Position numbers and translations under genes: made by a program. The notes below the pieces were generated by a model that was not told the origin of the DNA, did no database searches, and was given only the letters and a program-made list of their open reading frames with translations. Shown here piece by piece: positions 1 through 10,300 of a stretch of 45,150 nt of DNA. The first letter of the stretch is position 1, and each line of letters opens with the position of its first letter. The stretch is from a virus. Location: positions 1 through 45,150 of IMG/VR virus record IMGVR_UViG_3300044630_006403, one strand, 5' to 3'.

Positions 1-1
1 A

Positions 2-799
2 GATAGTACACAGGCAATAGGACTTTTTTCACACGCAGAAGGATTAGGAACAATAGCATACGGAGGCCGCTCACACGCTGAAGGTAGAGATACATTAGCA
101 TCAGGTTCATATTCACATGCCGAAGGCTATCAAACAATAGCATTAGGTGATAATCAACACGTACAGGGCCAATATAATTTTGTATCACCCGTACAATCCG
201 CTTTTATTGTAGGTAATGGAATTGATGATGTTAATAGAAGTAATCTAATACACGCCGCAGGAAATACAGTGGAGATAACCGGTTCATTAAATGTAAGTGG
301 TTCTATCTATAAAGATGGTAACAAACAATTTAACTACGGACAATGGGCTTCTTTGGAAACTCAAACTGGTTCGGCGAATACGGCATACGCTATGAAGTTG
401 GAAGTGCCAACTCCTCCATTATCTGGTATGTATGTTGGTAATAATGGTAGTGGATTTCCAACTAGAATTTATGTAGAAAATACAGGATTATATAACGTTC
501 AATTTTCAGCACAATTACATACCACAGCAAATGAATCAGTTGATTTTTCCGTTTGGTTTGCTATGACAGGTTCTAATATAGCTAATTCAAATACGGATTT
601 CTCTATTGAAAAGGTAAGTGGTGGTGGATTCCAAGTGGCAGCTCTAAACTTCTTAACTCCAATTACATCCGGAAGTTATGTAGAATTGTATTGGTCAAAA
701 ACAACGGCAAACGGACAATTGCAATATAAGGGAACTCAATCAACTCCAACACGACCAGCAACACCATCGGTAATTGTGACAGTAACGCAAGTAGCATAG
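2..799 (+). CDS. Trimeric tail-fibre/adhesin protein, 3' part (YadA-head-like repeats and C-terminal jelly-roll-like domain)
   Basis: The reading frame is open from base 2 and runs to TAG at 797-799, so the gene starts outside the window; the GTG at 269 is internal. The first ~60 visible residues carry three SHAEG repeats (SHAEG..T.A.G spacing), the pattern of YadA-type trimeric adhesin heads. A segment reading EITGSLNVSGSIYKDGNKQF follows; similar TGS/SGS-rich strands recur in the large fibres downstream. The last ~150 residues look like an all-beta domain (LYNVQFSAQL, VELYWSK, PSVIVTVTQV) of the C1q/TNF-like jelly-roll style often found at the tips of phage fibres. By inference it is a trimeric virion fibre that contacts the host surface. 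The fibre class is fairly certain; the C-terminal fold is tentative. Confidence 0.75.
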   Translation, partial: DSTQAIGLFSHAEGLGTIAYGGRSHAEGRDTLASGSYSHAEGYQTIALGDNQHVQGQYNFVSPVQSAFIVGNGIDDVNRSNLIHAAGNTVEITGSLNVSGSIYKDGNKQFNYGQWASLETQTGSANTAYAMKLEVPTPPLSGMYVGNNGSGFPTRIYVENTGLYNVQFSAQLHTTANESVDFSVWFAMTGSNIANSNTDFSIEKVSGGGFQVAALNFLTPITSGSYVELYWSKTTANGQLQYKGTQSTPTRPATPSVIVTVTQVA

Positions 800-853
800 G
801 ATGCTTAAAATAAAGAACTAATTCCTTTCTAAATAATCATTCTTTTAATTTTT

Positions 854-863
854 TATATTTATA
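854..863 (+). promoter_or_regulatory. Putative late promoter element TATATTTATA upstream of the neck operon
   Basis: This is an exact TATATTTATA, 19 bases before the ATG at 883 and after the stop of the fibre gene. The same 10-mer or a near match precedes eight other genes in the window. Its TA..TTT core resembles the Bacteroidota -7 box (TAnnTTTG). I see no clear TTG -33 element upstream. Confidence 0.5.
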
Positions 864-883
864 GATAAATAAAACTATCTATA
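860..883 (+). other. Leader hairpin ending at the start codon of the gp13-like gene
   Basis: A perfect 8-bp inverted repeat, TATAGATA (860-867) and TATCTATA (876-883), encloses an 8-base loop. The 5' arm overlaps the end of the TATATTTATA element and the 3' arm ends on the A of ATG 883. With one G-C pair per arm it would be weak. It could tune translation initiation, or simply reflect AT-rich sequence. Confidence 0.3.
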
Positions 884-2040
884 TGAACGAACCTATGATA
901 TATCCTGGATCATCATCATTTTTTCCAGGTCAAACTCCATTTGGAATATATGATAATGATTATATATTTGGAGAAGATGCACCTAAAGTTTCCTTATGGT
1001 GTGCTAGAAGATTGGGATATCCAATACAAAATATAGAGTTAATAGATGAAAACTTCTATGCATGCTTTGAGGAGTCTGTATCTGAATATGGAGCTCAAGT
1101 AAATCAGTTCAACATTAGAAACAATTTGAGTAATGTAGTTGGAAATCCTACTGGAACTAACTATTCTCAAAAATTAGTACAAGGTAATAACCTTTCCACT
1201 ATAATCAACATATCAGATAGTTATGGTACATTAGCTGGAGTAGGTGGTAATATAGATATTAAAAGGGGAAGTATAGATTTAGTGACTGGACAGCAGGAAT
1301 ATGACTTGAATGAGTTATTTGCTGATGTATCCGAAAGTGGAAAGCAGATTGATGTAGTGAGGGTTTATTACGAAGCAACACCTGCTATCAATCGTTTCTT
1401 TGATCCCTATTCCGTAAGTGGACAGGGAACTCTAAACCTTATTGATGAGTTTGGGTTTGGTTCATTTTCCCCAGCAGCACAATTTGTGTTAATGCCAATT
1501 TATGAAGATATGTTAAGAATACAGGCAATTGAGTTTAATGACCAGTTCCGTAAATCTGCACATACATTTAATATCGTAAATAATAAATTACAAATATTCC
1601 CAATACCATCATCAGTTACAACGATGACGAAGTTATTTTTTGATTATATGGTTAGAGAGGAGTTTACACAAAATTCTGTAAGGGTAACTCCAAATGTAGT
1701 ATCTGATTATTCCGATATAAAGTATGATTTTATACAATATAGAAATATAAACGATGTTGGTAAGCAATGGATTAGAAAATACACACTTGCATTGGTTAAA
1801 GAATTATTGGGTGCTATTAGAGAAAAATATTCAACCGTTCCAATTCCAGGTTCGGAGATAAGTTTGGATGGAGCTGCTTTAAGAGCAGAGGCACAAACTG
1901 AAAAGGAAAACCTAATGACTCAATTGAGAGAAAATTTGGAAGAGGTAAGCAGAAAGGTTCAGTTTGAGAACCGAAATACAGAAGCACAACAAATGCAAGA
2001 AATGTTGCAAAAAATACCGTTGGCAATTTACATAGGTTAA
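883..2040 (+). CDS. Neck protein, gp13-like
   Basis: This 385-residue protein probably belongs to the T4 gp13 neck family, which sits at the head-tail junction. Near the N-terminus it has a helical segment (APKVSLWCARRLGYPI, then an acidic stretch with FEESVSEYGAQVNQ), the layout of gp13-like proteins of T4-like phages. The next gene resembles gp14 and the one after resembles gp15, which is the T4 order. T4 gp13 is about 309 residues, so this version is longer; the excess appears to be loops around residues 80-190. ATG 883 follows a promoter-like element; ATG 895 is an alternative start 4 codons in. The gene ends 3 bases before the next start. The C-terminal third is a charged helix (about residues 330-375) that may form a coiled coil. 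Assignment rests on remembered family pattern and gene order, not an alignment. Confidence 0.65.
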   Translation: MNEPMIYPGSSSFFPGQTPFGIYDNDYIFGEDAPKVSLWCARRLGYPIQNIELIDENFYACFEESVSEYGAQVNQFNIRNNLSNVVGNPTGTNYSQKLVQGNNLSTIINISDSYGTLAGVGGNIDIKRGSIDLVTGQQEYDLNELFADVSESGKQIDVVRVYYEATPAINRFFDPYSVSGQGTLNLIDEFGFGSFSPAAQFVLMPIYEDMLRIQAIEFNDQFRKSAHTFNIVNNKLQIFPIPSSVTTMTKLFFDYMVREEFTQNSVRVTPNVVSDYSDIKYDFIQYRNINDVGKQWIRKYTLALVKELLGAIREKYSTVPIPGSEISLDGAALRAEAQTEKENLMTQLRENLEEVSRKVQFENRNTEAQQMQEMLQKIPLAIYIG

Positions 2041-2043
2041 TAT

Positions 2044-2499
2044 ATGGCTCGTTTTAGTTTAGATAGAGATATTCGTTTTTTTAGGGATATATCCAGAGAA
2101 TTAGTGGATGATGTTATTACAACCTCTGTAATACTATATAAACTCATCGTAGAAGAGAGTAAAACTAATTTGTATGGTGAAGCATTAAATAAAACCTACT
2201 ACTCTCCAGTCACCTTAAATACCATCATAGAGAGAGATGATACTGCCGTTCAGTATGAGGGGTTTGGTTCGGATACTACTCAAGGAGTTCAGTTCCGTTT
2301 TAATCGATTTACATTAGAGGGTGCTGGATTTTATCCTGAAATTGGGGATATTATTTTTCACAACAATGCTTATTTTGAAGTTGATAATGTGAGAGAAGAC
2401 CAGTTAATCGGTGGTAGACCTGAGGAGAAATTTTCTATTATATGCTCTACATTTATGAGTAGAAGAACAACTATACAAACTGAAGAGAGAACTGCGTAA
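2044..2499 (+). CDS. Neck protein, gp14-like
   Basis: This 151-residue protein starts 3 bases after the gp13-like gene. The segment LYGEALNKTYYSPVTLNTII, with an acidic region after it, is typical of gp14-like proteins, where it reads LYGE plus an aromatic-Pro-Val motif. Later it has GDIIFHNNAYFEVDNVREDQ, a beta-hairpin-rich pattern shared by head-tail connector proteins. In T4, gp13 and gp14 together form the neck that closes the DNA-filled head and accepts the tail. T4 gp14 is about 256 residues, so this is a shorter form. The stop TAA (2497-2499) overlaps the next ATG by one base (TAATG), so the two are probably translationally coupled. Confidence 0.65.
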   Translation: MARFSLDRDIRFFRDISRELVDDVITTSVILYKLIVEESKTNLYGEALNKTYYSPVTLNTIIERDDTAVQYEGFGSDTTQGVQFRFNRFTLEGAGFYPEIGDIIFHNNAYFEVDNVREDQLIGGRPEEKFSIICSTFMSRRTTIQTEERTA

Positions 2500-3329
2500 T
2501 GGAGAAAAAAAATATAAATAGAGCAAATCAAATACCAATAGAACCCCAATATGTAAAGGGGGTTAGTCTTATTGATATAGATACTACCATAGCGGAGTAT
2601 ATGAGTGAAGTTATCATTCCAACAGTAGAAGAAAACGGAAATGTTGTTAAGGTTCCACTTATATACGGAAATGCTGAAAGGTGGAAGAATGCTAGAAAAG
2701 ATGGGTATTTAAGAGATGGAAGAGGTAAGATACAGATACCTCTAATAATGTTTAAGAGAAACTCCATAGATAGAGATAGTTCAATCCAACATTTTAAGGA
2801 AGCATTATCAATGCCATCGTATCAAAAATATTCTGCAAAAAATAGGTATGAAAAGTTCTCACTTCAAGTTGGAGCAAAACCTGTATATGAAGTATATAAT
2901 GTAAGGGTTCCATCGTATGTGACGGTAACTTATGAAGTAATGATATGGTCATCATTCACAGAACACATGAATAAAATTGTGGAAGCATATCAGTACGCAA
3001 CCGATAGATATTGGGGTAAAGATGATGGGTATAAGTTTAGAGTAAGGGTGGACTCATTTGATACACAACAGGAAGTGGGTGAAGGTACAGAGAGGATTAT
3101 TCGTACAGCATTTACTATGGTTGTAAATGCATATTTGTTACCTGAAACATTTAATGAAATACCAACAGTTGAAAAAGTATTTTCTAAAAAAAGAATTATA
3201 TTTGGAGTTGAAACTGATGTTAGTGGGGATCTATTTTCAAACCCACTACTATACAACGAATATGCACAAGTTATAGATTTTATAGCAATTAGAGGATCAC
3301 AATTGGCGATATTTGTAGAAGGAGAATAA
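2499..3329 (+). CDS. Tail sheath stabiliser / tail terminator, gp15-like
   Basis: This 276-residue protein is close in length to T4 gp15 (272). The order of features matches that family as I know it: an N-terminal helical region, a KVPLIYGNAERW strand (T4 has a comparable VPITY segment), an IQIPLIMFKRNSI strand, a PVYEVYNVRVPSYVTVTYEV segment, an EHMNKIVEAYQYATDRYWG helix and a late TAFTMVVNAYLLPE strand. In T4, gp15 caps the finished tail and binds it to the gp13/gp14 neck. The gene overlaps the previous stop by one base and ends 11 bases before the next start. A gp3-like tube terminator is an alternative, but the length and the strand-helix order favour gp15. Confidence 0.7.
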   Translation: MEKKNINRANQIPIEPQYVKGVSLIDIDTTIAEYMSEVIIPTVEENGNVVKVPLIYGNAERWKNARKDGYLRDGRGKIQIPLIMFKRNSIDRDSSIQHFKEALSMPSYQKYSAKNRYEKFSLQVGAKPVYEVYNVRVPSYVTVTYEVMIWSSFTEHMNKIVEAYQYATDRYWGKDDGYKFRVRVDSFDTQQEVGEGTERIIRTAFTMVVNAYLLPETFNEIPTVEKVFSKKRIIFGVETDVSGDLFSNPLLYNEYAQVIDFIAIRGSQLAIFVEGE

Positions 3330-3340
3330 ACTTAATTATT

Positions 3341-3586
3341 ATGGGTCAAAATATTGTTAAATTAGTAAATGTAAAACTTCCAAAACTTCCTATTGAATTA
3401 AGAGGTTCATTTGATGTTGATAACTGGTTTAGAGTTTATATAAATGGTGATTTTATACCACCTGCAAATTATACATACCGATATGAGCCTTCAACTAAAG
3501 AAATATATTTTACTTTTATCAATTTGGGATTTTCATTAGATGAAAACGATGAAGTTGCAATAACTGGAAAATTTATAGAACTATGA
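3341..3586 (+). CDS. Small beta-rich virion-region protein A (ING motif)
   Basis: I do not recognise a named family for this 81-residue protein. It contains WFRVYINGDFIPPANYTY (residues 29-46) and ends EVAITGKFIEL. The pattern of a strand, an NG turn, a DY or NY turn, a further strand and a final D-E-V-x-I-x-G is shared with the next two genes. Many phage tail and receptor-binding proteins use a similar strand-NG-turn-strand module. ATG 3341 follows AATTATT without a Shine-Dalgarno sequence. The stop TGA overlaps the next start (ATGA, 3583-3586), so the pair is probably translationally coupled. By position it could be an accessory neck or tail protein. Confidence 0.6.
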   Translation: MGQNIVKLVNVKLPKLPIELRGSFDVDNWFRVYINGDFIPPANYTYRYEPSTKEIYFTFINLGFSLDENDEVAITGKFIEL

Positions 3587-3939
3587 AGGTAACTGAGTTA
3601 AAAAATATAATGAAAGAAATAAATGAACCAAATGAGTTCATATTTCAACCTTTTGATAAAAACCATCCTTTCTATTGGATTTTTAGAGTAGAAAATGTGA
3701 GAATAAAAACAATTTCACCTAAAATAACCAGTTTAAGAAAACATAGTGCAAGATTTGATATATTTATCAACGGATTATTTATAGCAACTAGAGATTATAT
3801 AGTTGAGCAAATAGATAATGATTTATATGTAAAATTAATAAAGAATAATTTTCCTACATTTGATAGATTTGGAAATCCATACGATATAGAGGATACTGAT
3901 GAAGTTAAGATAAAAGGAGATGTTGAAAATATAAATTAA
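3583..3939 (+). CDS. Small beta-rich virion-region protein B (ING motif)
   Basis: This 118-residue protein has no named family that I recognise. Residues 57-73 read RFDIFINGLFIATRDYI, and near the C-terminus it has DTDEVKIKGDVENIN. Both match the motif of the preceding and following proteins, so the three are probably divergent tandem paralogues. An extra ~50-residue N-terminal segment is rich in charged and aromatic residues. Its ATG overlaps the stop of the previous gene. The role is unknown; a structural accessory protein is the most likely guess from its place between neck and appendage genes. Confidence 0.6.
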   Translation: MKVTELKNIMKEINEPNEFIFQPFDKNHPFYWIFRVENVRIKTISPKITSLRKHSARFDIFINGLFIATRDYIVEQIDNDLYVKLIKNNFPTFDRFGNPYDIEDTDEVKIKGDVENIN

Positions 3940-3948
3940 AATAAAAAA

Positions 3949-4329
3949 ATGGCAAGACAATTACCAAATATAGTAGTAGGAACATCATTAAAAATGAGGG
4001 ATAGATTGGGGTTTAGAGATTTTGTCTTAAAAGTCAATACTGATACATTTTTATATGAGTTCCAACCAACTGAATTAGAAGTAATTAATGATGGTATATT
4101 TATTTTATATTTAAGAAACAAACGATTTCTTATAGATGATTTACAGGTTGATACTACGAAAGATTACATAGACATATACTTATATGGAGTAAAACAACCA
4201 CAAGACCGTTATGTGATCGATGTGATTGTAAATGATATAGTAATTACATTTACAGAAAGTATTACTCGTTTACCAAATGATGTAGATGTTAATGATTTTA
4301 TAGTAAAAGGTAAAATAGCAGAAGTATAA
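3949..4329 (+). CDS. Small beta-rich virion-region protein C (related to A and B)
   Basis: This 126-residue protein starts after an A-rich leader (AAAATAAAAAAATGGC), typical of Bacteroidota-type initiation. Residues 72-90 (DYIDIYLYGVKQPQDRYVI) and the end DVNDFIVKGKIAEV align by eye with proteins A and B: strand, turn, D/R-Y, strand, then D-x-F/V-x-I/V-x-G. The central YG replaces the NG turn, so it is the most diverged of the three. It also has an N-terminal domain of ~60 residues not seen in A. Its stop TAA overlaps the ATG of the giant protein (TAATG, 4327-4331), which suggests coupled expression. Function unknown. Confidence 0.6.
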   Translation: MARQLPNIVVGTSLKMRDRLGFRDFVLKVNTDTFLYEFQPTELEVINDGIFILYLRNKRFLIDDLQVDTTKDYIDIYLYGVKQPQDRYVIDVIVNDIVITFTESITRLPNDVDVNDFIVKGKIAEV

Positions 4330-7300
4330 TGGCAGTATTAATTCCTCGTAAACAAATTGAAGAACAGAATGATATTAGTGCATCATTTAGAATTGGTGGT
4401 GATTTATCTGTAACGGGTAGTGCCGTAATAGGAGGTTCTTTTGCAGCTGACTCAGAATTTTTTTTAGGTAATCAACTAACAGATAGGGGAGAAATAACAG
4501 GATCTGTATTCTTAACAGGTTCACTAATTATAGATGGAGATTTTGGATTTGAGGATGTAAATAGGATATTAAATGTAACTGCTTCTCAAGCACTACAATC
4601 TCAAGATACTTTTAGATATGCGGGTATATTAGCTAGAGATTTTGGTGCCAATGTTCCTACTTTATATGTTTCATCAACGGATGGTGATGATAATAATGAT
4701 GGTAGAAGTATTCAATTTCCATTAAGAACTGTAAAAAGAGCGGCTCAATTAGCAAGTCCTGGATTTGATGGTAGATATGGGATACCATTAGGTTCTCTTT
4801 TTTCAGGATATGTAATTAGAGTTCAAGCAGGTACTTATGTAGAAAATAATCCTGTAATACTTCCTAAAAATACAACAATTTGGGGATCTGGACTTCGTAT
4901 AACTAAAATAAATGCATTAAATCCAGAACAAGACCTTTTCCATGTAAATAGTGGTTGTTACATAGCAGAAGTAACAATGGGTGGGTTAAGATTATGGCCA
5001 GACCAAATAAATCCTGAAAGAGGATTTGCAGTAGCATTCCAACCAGGAGCATTTATTACAACATCGCCATACATACAGAACTGCTCTCAAATATCAAATC
5101 AAGAGAATTCATTCACCGAACTTTATGAGGATATTCCACCAGGAGGTGGTGGTCTTTATGTTAATGGTGATGTAATAAATCCAGACTCTCCATTGGCTTC
5201 AATGGTATTGGATGCCTATACGCAGATTTCTCCAAACGGAGTTGGATGTTTGGTAAATGGTAGGGGCTTCATTCAGTTGGTATCTTTCTTTACCAACTTC
5301 TCATACTATGCAATTAGAGTAAACAATGGTGGACATGCTACCCTAAACAACTCAAACATTTCATTTGGATTATTTGGTATGTTTGCATCTGGCTCAAGAA
5401 AAATTGATGCTATTAGTGGTGGTAATGAAGATGCTAGACAAAGAGTAAGAAGGAGTTATTCTGCAATCGTTGATGTTCTAAATAAAGGATTAGAAGATGG
5501 GTTACCATCAGTAACAACTGTAAATACTGCAGAAGGTATAAAGGTAACACAATTTACACAATCTTTCTCAAATAATTTAGCTACTCAAACGGAAGTAAAT
5601 AAAGTTAGTGAAGATTTTCGTATTATAAGTGAAATAGTAGCATCGGGACCTAATAATTACCCAACACTTTTAGCAAAAAGTAGTGATAGAGGATACGATA
5701 TAAATAATCCATATAATATTAGTGGTGGGACTCAACTTACCTCATCTATTTCAGCATCTGCTAGTGATTTATTACAAATTAGTTCATCTTATGCCGATTT
5801 ATTAGGTATATTCGCGGATGGTACAGGATCTTTTATATTCAAATCAAACAATAAAGATGTTGTAAAGGTTAGCAATTTAGAACCCGTATCAGCATCGATT
5901 ACTGCTTCAATAGGAACCACATTATACAATAATATAAGTTCATCATTTGATACTGTTATAAAAATAGTGAATGGTGGAACACTTCCTATTATTGTACCAA
6001 ATACTTCCGCATCTTTTTATTTAGGAGATATCGAACCGGTATTACCTTCTCAACCTATATCCAGTAGTATAATAAATGTTGTAAGTAGTAGTTTTTCTAT
6101 CATATACAACATATTAGATAAAGGTACTGGTAGTTCTATATTGGATATACCTGAAGATCATCAAACTGATTTTGATGTTAATAGAGGTGCGAATAATAGT
6201 GCTTGGGTATTTGATGGTGTTGGTAATAATCCAACTCTAACCCTATTTAGAGGTACTAAATATATTTTCAATGTATCAGGTAGTTTTGCTAAGTTTACTA
6301 ATCCATTCTTTATTCGTACTCAACCTACAAGTGGATTTATACAAGGATTGGATTATAATACTGGTGTAATAAATAATGGAGATGATTTTGGTGTAGTTAC
6401 TTTTACAGTTCCGTTTAACGCACCAAATGAATTATATTATGTATCACAAAACTCATCTCAAATGGTGGGTAAGTTTAATATTGTAAATTCATCAGCAACT
6501 CCTTTTTCGTTGATTGAGAATACAATGTCATATCCAACTTTAGTAACTGGTTCGGTAAGCGCGAGTGTTGTTGGTGAAGTAACTAGTTCATATAATACAT
6601 TAAACTCTAATTTAGATTTCTTAAAGAATGAAACTATCACTTATATTTCTTCATCTTGGGATGGGTTTGAGTATAACGAAACAACTTGTAAAAGAGACAT
6701 AGGATATATTGTAGATGCAGTTGCTAATGATTTATTATTTGGAGGAAATAGTGGGAGTATTACTGCGGGATTGGAATACTATTTAGTATCAAGTTCAGCA
6801 ACAACATCACAAAAGGATGCAACACTAACCGCTATTGATTTTTTAAGTAAAACATCTCAAAATCTATTAAGAAGTTCTTCATTTCAACAAATCCAAACCG
6901 GAAGTAGTGAACGATACGCGTTGTGGAGTAGTATTATAGATAATAAACCATTTATTCAGGCAGAAACTATTGCGTACCTTTCTTCATCTTGGAGTGAGTT
7001 TGAATATAATCAAGTGAGTTGTAGTAGAGATATTGGATTTATCTTAAATGCGGTAGCAACTGATTTACTTTATAGAGGTAATGAAAGAAGTGTGATTGCT
7101 GGAGATTTTTATTATCGTTTCCCATCTGTAGCGGTTACTGATCAATTAATACAGACGGTAGATGGTATAAAATATGCAAGTGGAACTACACTAAATATAA
7201 TTGAAGGAAATCAATTCCAATTTGCAGAAACTTCAACATCGGCATCTGTATCTCTTTTGAGACAAAATCGTCAATTGATACAAAATGAAACTATTGAGTT

Positions 7301-10300
7301 TATAAATGCAACATTCCCTACATTAGATTACAATCAAGTAAGTTGTAGTAGAGATACTGGATTTATATTAGATGCTATAACAACTGATTTACTTTATGGT
7401 GGAAATGAGCGGAGCACAACCGCTGGATTTTTCTATTACCGCTTCCCATCAGTAGCAATCACTACACAAAGAACCGAAACTGTTGCAGGTGTTCGTTATT
7501 CCAAAATACTTACAGATTTTATAGTTCAAAATGTATTATTAGAAACACCTAGAGTTTCAACTAATAACGAAGTTGGTATAAAAATAACTAACGAAGCTAA
7601 TTTTACATCTTCACTATTTGGAACGGAAGTAGAAAGTTCAATTGTTAAATCCAATTTTGGAATTATTGGTGATATAATAAGAGGTGGTATTGAAGTCACA
7701 AAAAGAGCGGTAGCTAAAAATAAAATAACCGATTGGAGTGTTACAACTCCATTTAATGTTGCAGATAGTGTACAATTTGTGACAACTCAATCGTTAACTG
7801 ATTATAGAGAACAAATTGGTGATGGATTTGAATTAGTTGCTCAAATAGTAAGTGGTGGATTGAGTGCAAAACCTCAATTAGACAAATCTATAAATGATTT
7901 GGTTAAGGTAAATAATATAGCACAGATAACAGGATCTTTTGTTGAAAACTATGTAACATCATCATTATCCGCATCTTTTGGGTTAGTTGTAAAAATAATA
8001 TCTAGTGGAACAGGTTCTATACCGAATGTAATACCAAACACCGCTGAAAACATATTTGTAGGTAATATCTTACCACAAACCTCTTCATTTATAAACCCAT
8101 CATATATATCATCGGTGAGTCAATCTTATTCGGTTGTAACGAATATAGTGAGTGGTGGATTAGCTGTATCACCGGCAGTGGTTAAAAATACAAATGGTAA
8201 TGTAAGAACAAAGAATGTTCAAATATTTACTTCATCATTAGTAGCAACAAACACACAAGTTAATTTTGTATCTGCATCGTTTGATATTGTATTGGATATT
8301 GTAGAAAATGGAACTGGCTCTTTACCTACCCTAATTGGATATACAACTCCATCAACTGCCTCTGTAGTATTAAATGCATATCAAAATCTTAAAAACAATA
8401 TTCCATTTATTCAAGCTGAAACTATTGCATATCTTTCTTCATCTTGGAGTGAGTTTCAATACAACGAAGCGAGTTGTAGTAGAGATATTGGACATATTGT
8501 AAGTGGAGCTGCTGAAGACCTATTGTACAACGCAAATTCATCCTCAATATTCAATGGTAAGTTCTATTATGATTTTCCATCATCAGCAACTGTAAGTGGT
8601 AGTGCTTCACCTAATGAAGACGCACAATTACTTCCTACATTAGATGGTATACGATACGCATCCCAACTTGCTCAAAAAGTAATAGTAAACACTCCATTTG
8701 TAACTGCGGATGAAAGTGATGTTGAAGTTGCTAACCTATTGGTAAGTAATAAAGAGTTTATACGAAATGAAACTATTGAGTATGTAAGTTCATCTTGGAG
8801 TTTCTTTAATTACAATGATTTAACTTGTAAAAGGGATATTGGGTTTATTATAGATGCAGTAGCAACTGATATAATTTATGGTGGAAACGAAAGAGTAGTA
8901 AATGCAGGTGAATACTATTATGAAATACCTTCACTTGCAACATCGACTCAATTAATACAAACATTAGAAGCGATAAACTATGTATCTGCACTATCTCAAA
9001 AACTTATAGAAGGTGTAGAATTTATTACACCTGATAATGATGCAGTGGAAGCAAGTAGATTACTATTGGTAAACAATGAACTTATCAGTAGAGAAGTTGT
9101 ATCGTATGTATCTTCATCTTGGAGTGGGGTAGTATATAATGAGTTAAGCTGTAGTAGAGATATTAAACATATAATAAATGCAGCTAGAACTGATTTAGTG
9201 TATGGTGGAAACCAAAGAAGCGTTATAGCAGGTGAGTTCTATTTCATATATCCATCAAGAGCAACCGTGGGAGGTATTCCTTCGGAGGCAGCTCAATTAG
9301 ATCCTACCGTAACTGGAATTGAGTATGGTTCCGAACTTTCACAGAAAATAGCATTAAGTAAAGTATTAACATTAGTTAGTAGTTCTAAATTGGATGTTGT
9401 TAATGTTGTTAGAGAGAACAAACAATTCATAAAAGATAATACTATTGAATATGTAAATGCATTCTATCCATTATTACAATACAACGAAGCAAGTTGTAGT
9501 AGAGATGTTGGATTTATATTAGATGGTGTATTAACAGATTTAGTATATGGTGGAAACCAAAGAAGTATAACTTCTGGAGATTTCTATTATCGTTTCCCTT
9601 CACCTGCAATTACATCGGCACAAAAAGCGGAAACCGTTGATGGCATTATTTATGCGGGTGAAATTGCTAAATTAGTATCTGTAAACGAACTTATAGATGG
9701 AGTTGAAATTGGTAGAAATATTGATAATACTATAAAAGTAACAAATACATCTCAATTTACATCATCTAAAAGTGGAAGTGTGACGGAAGTATTAAATGTT
9801 AGTTCATCATTTACACTTGTGACTGATATTGTAGAAAGTGGTGTGAGTTCATTTACTCCTACTAGTGCTTCATATAATCCTGCTAATGGTCAGTTTGTGA
9901 TGACTATACCAAATCATACATTAAAAGTTGGTAATATTATTTATCTAAGAGATGAGTCATTTGTTTTCACTTGTACAATGGATGGTAATAGAACAGAACA
10001 CGCTTTACCTTCAGTTGGACAACCTGCATACAATAGTAAATTAAAAATACAATCAGTAACTCAAAATACAATAACTGTTAATGTAGGAAAATCAGGACCT
10101 AATGTAGAATTTAATCCTACTGATGCAACTTATGATCCTGCAACTGGTGAATTTGTAGTCACTGTTGGTGAGCATGATTTAAGTATTGGTGAAGGAATTG
10201 TATTCGTAACTCGTTCATTCGCATTTACTTGTGATATGGATAATAATCATTCTACAAAATCATATCCTAGATTTGGTATTGACCCATTCTCAGTTCGTTC

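Noticed and set aside
269-799. GTG 269 as the start of the first gene
   Set aside because: The frame is open from base 2 with clear SHAEG repeats upstream, so the gene is cut by the window edge.
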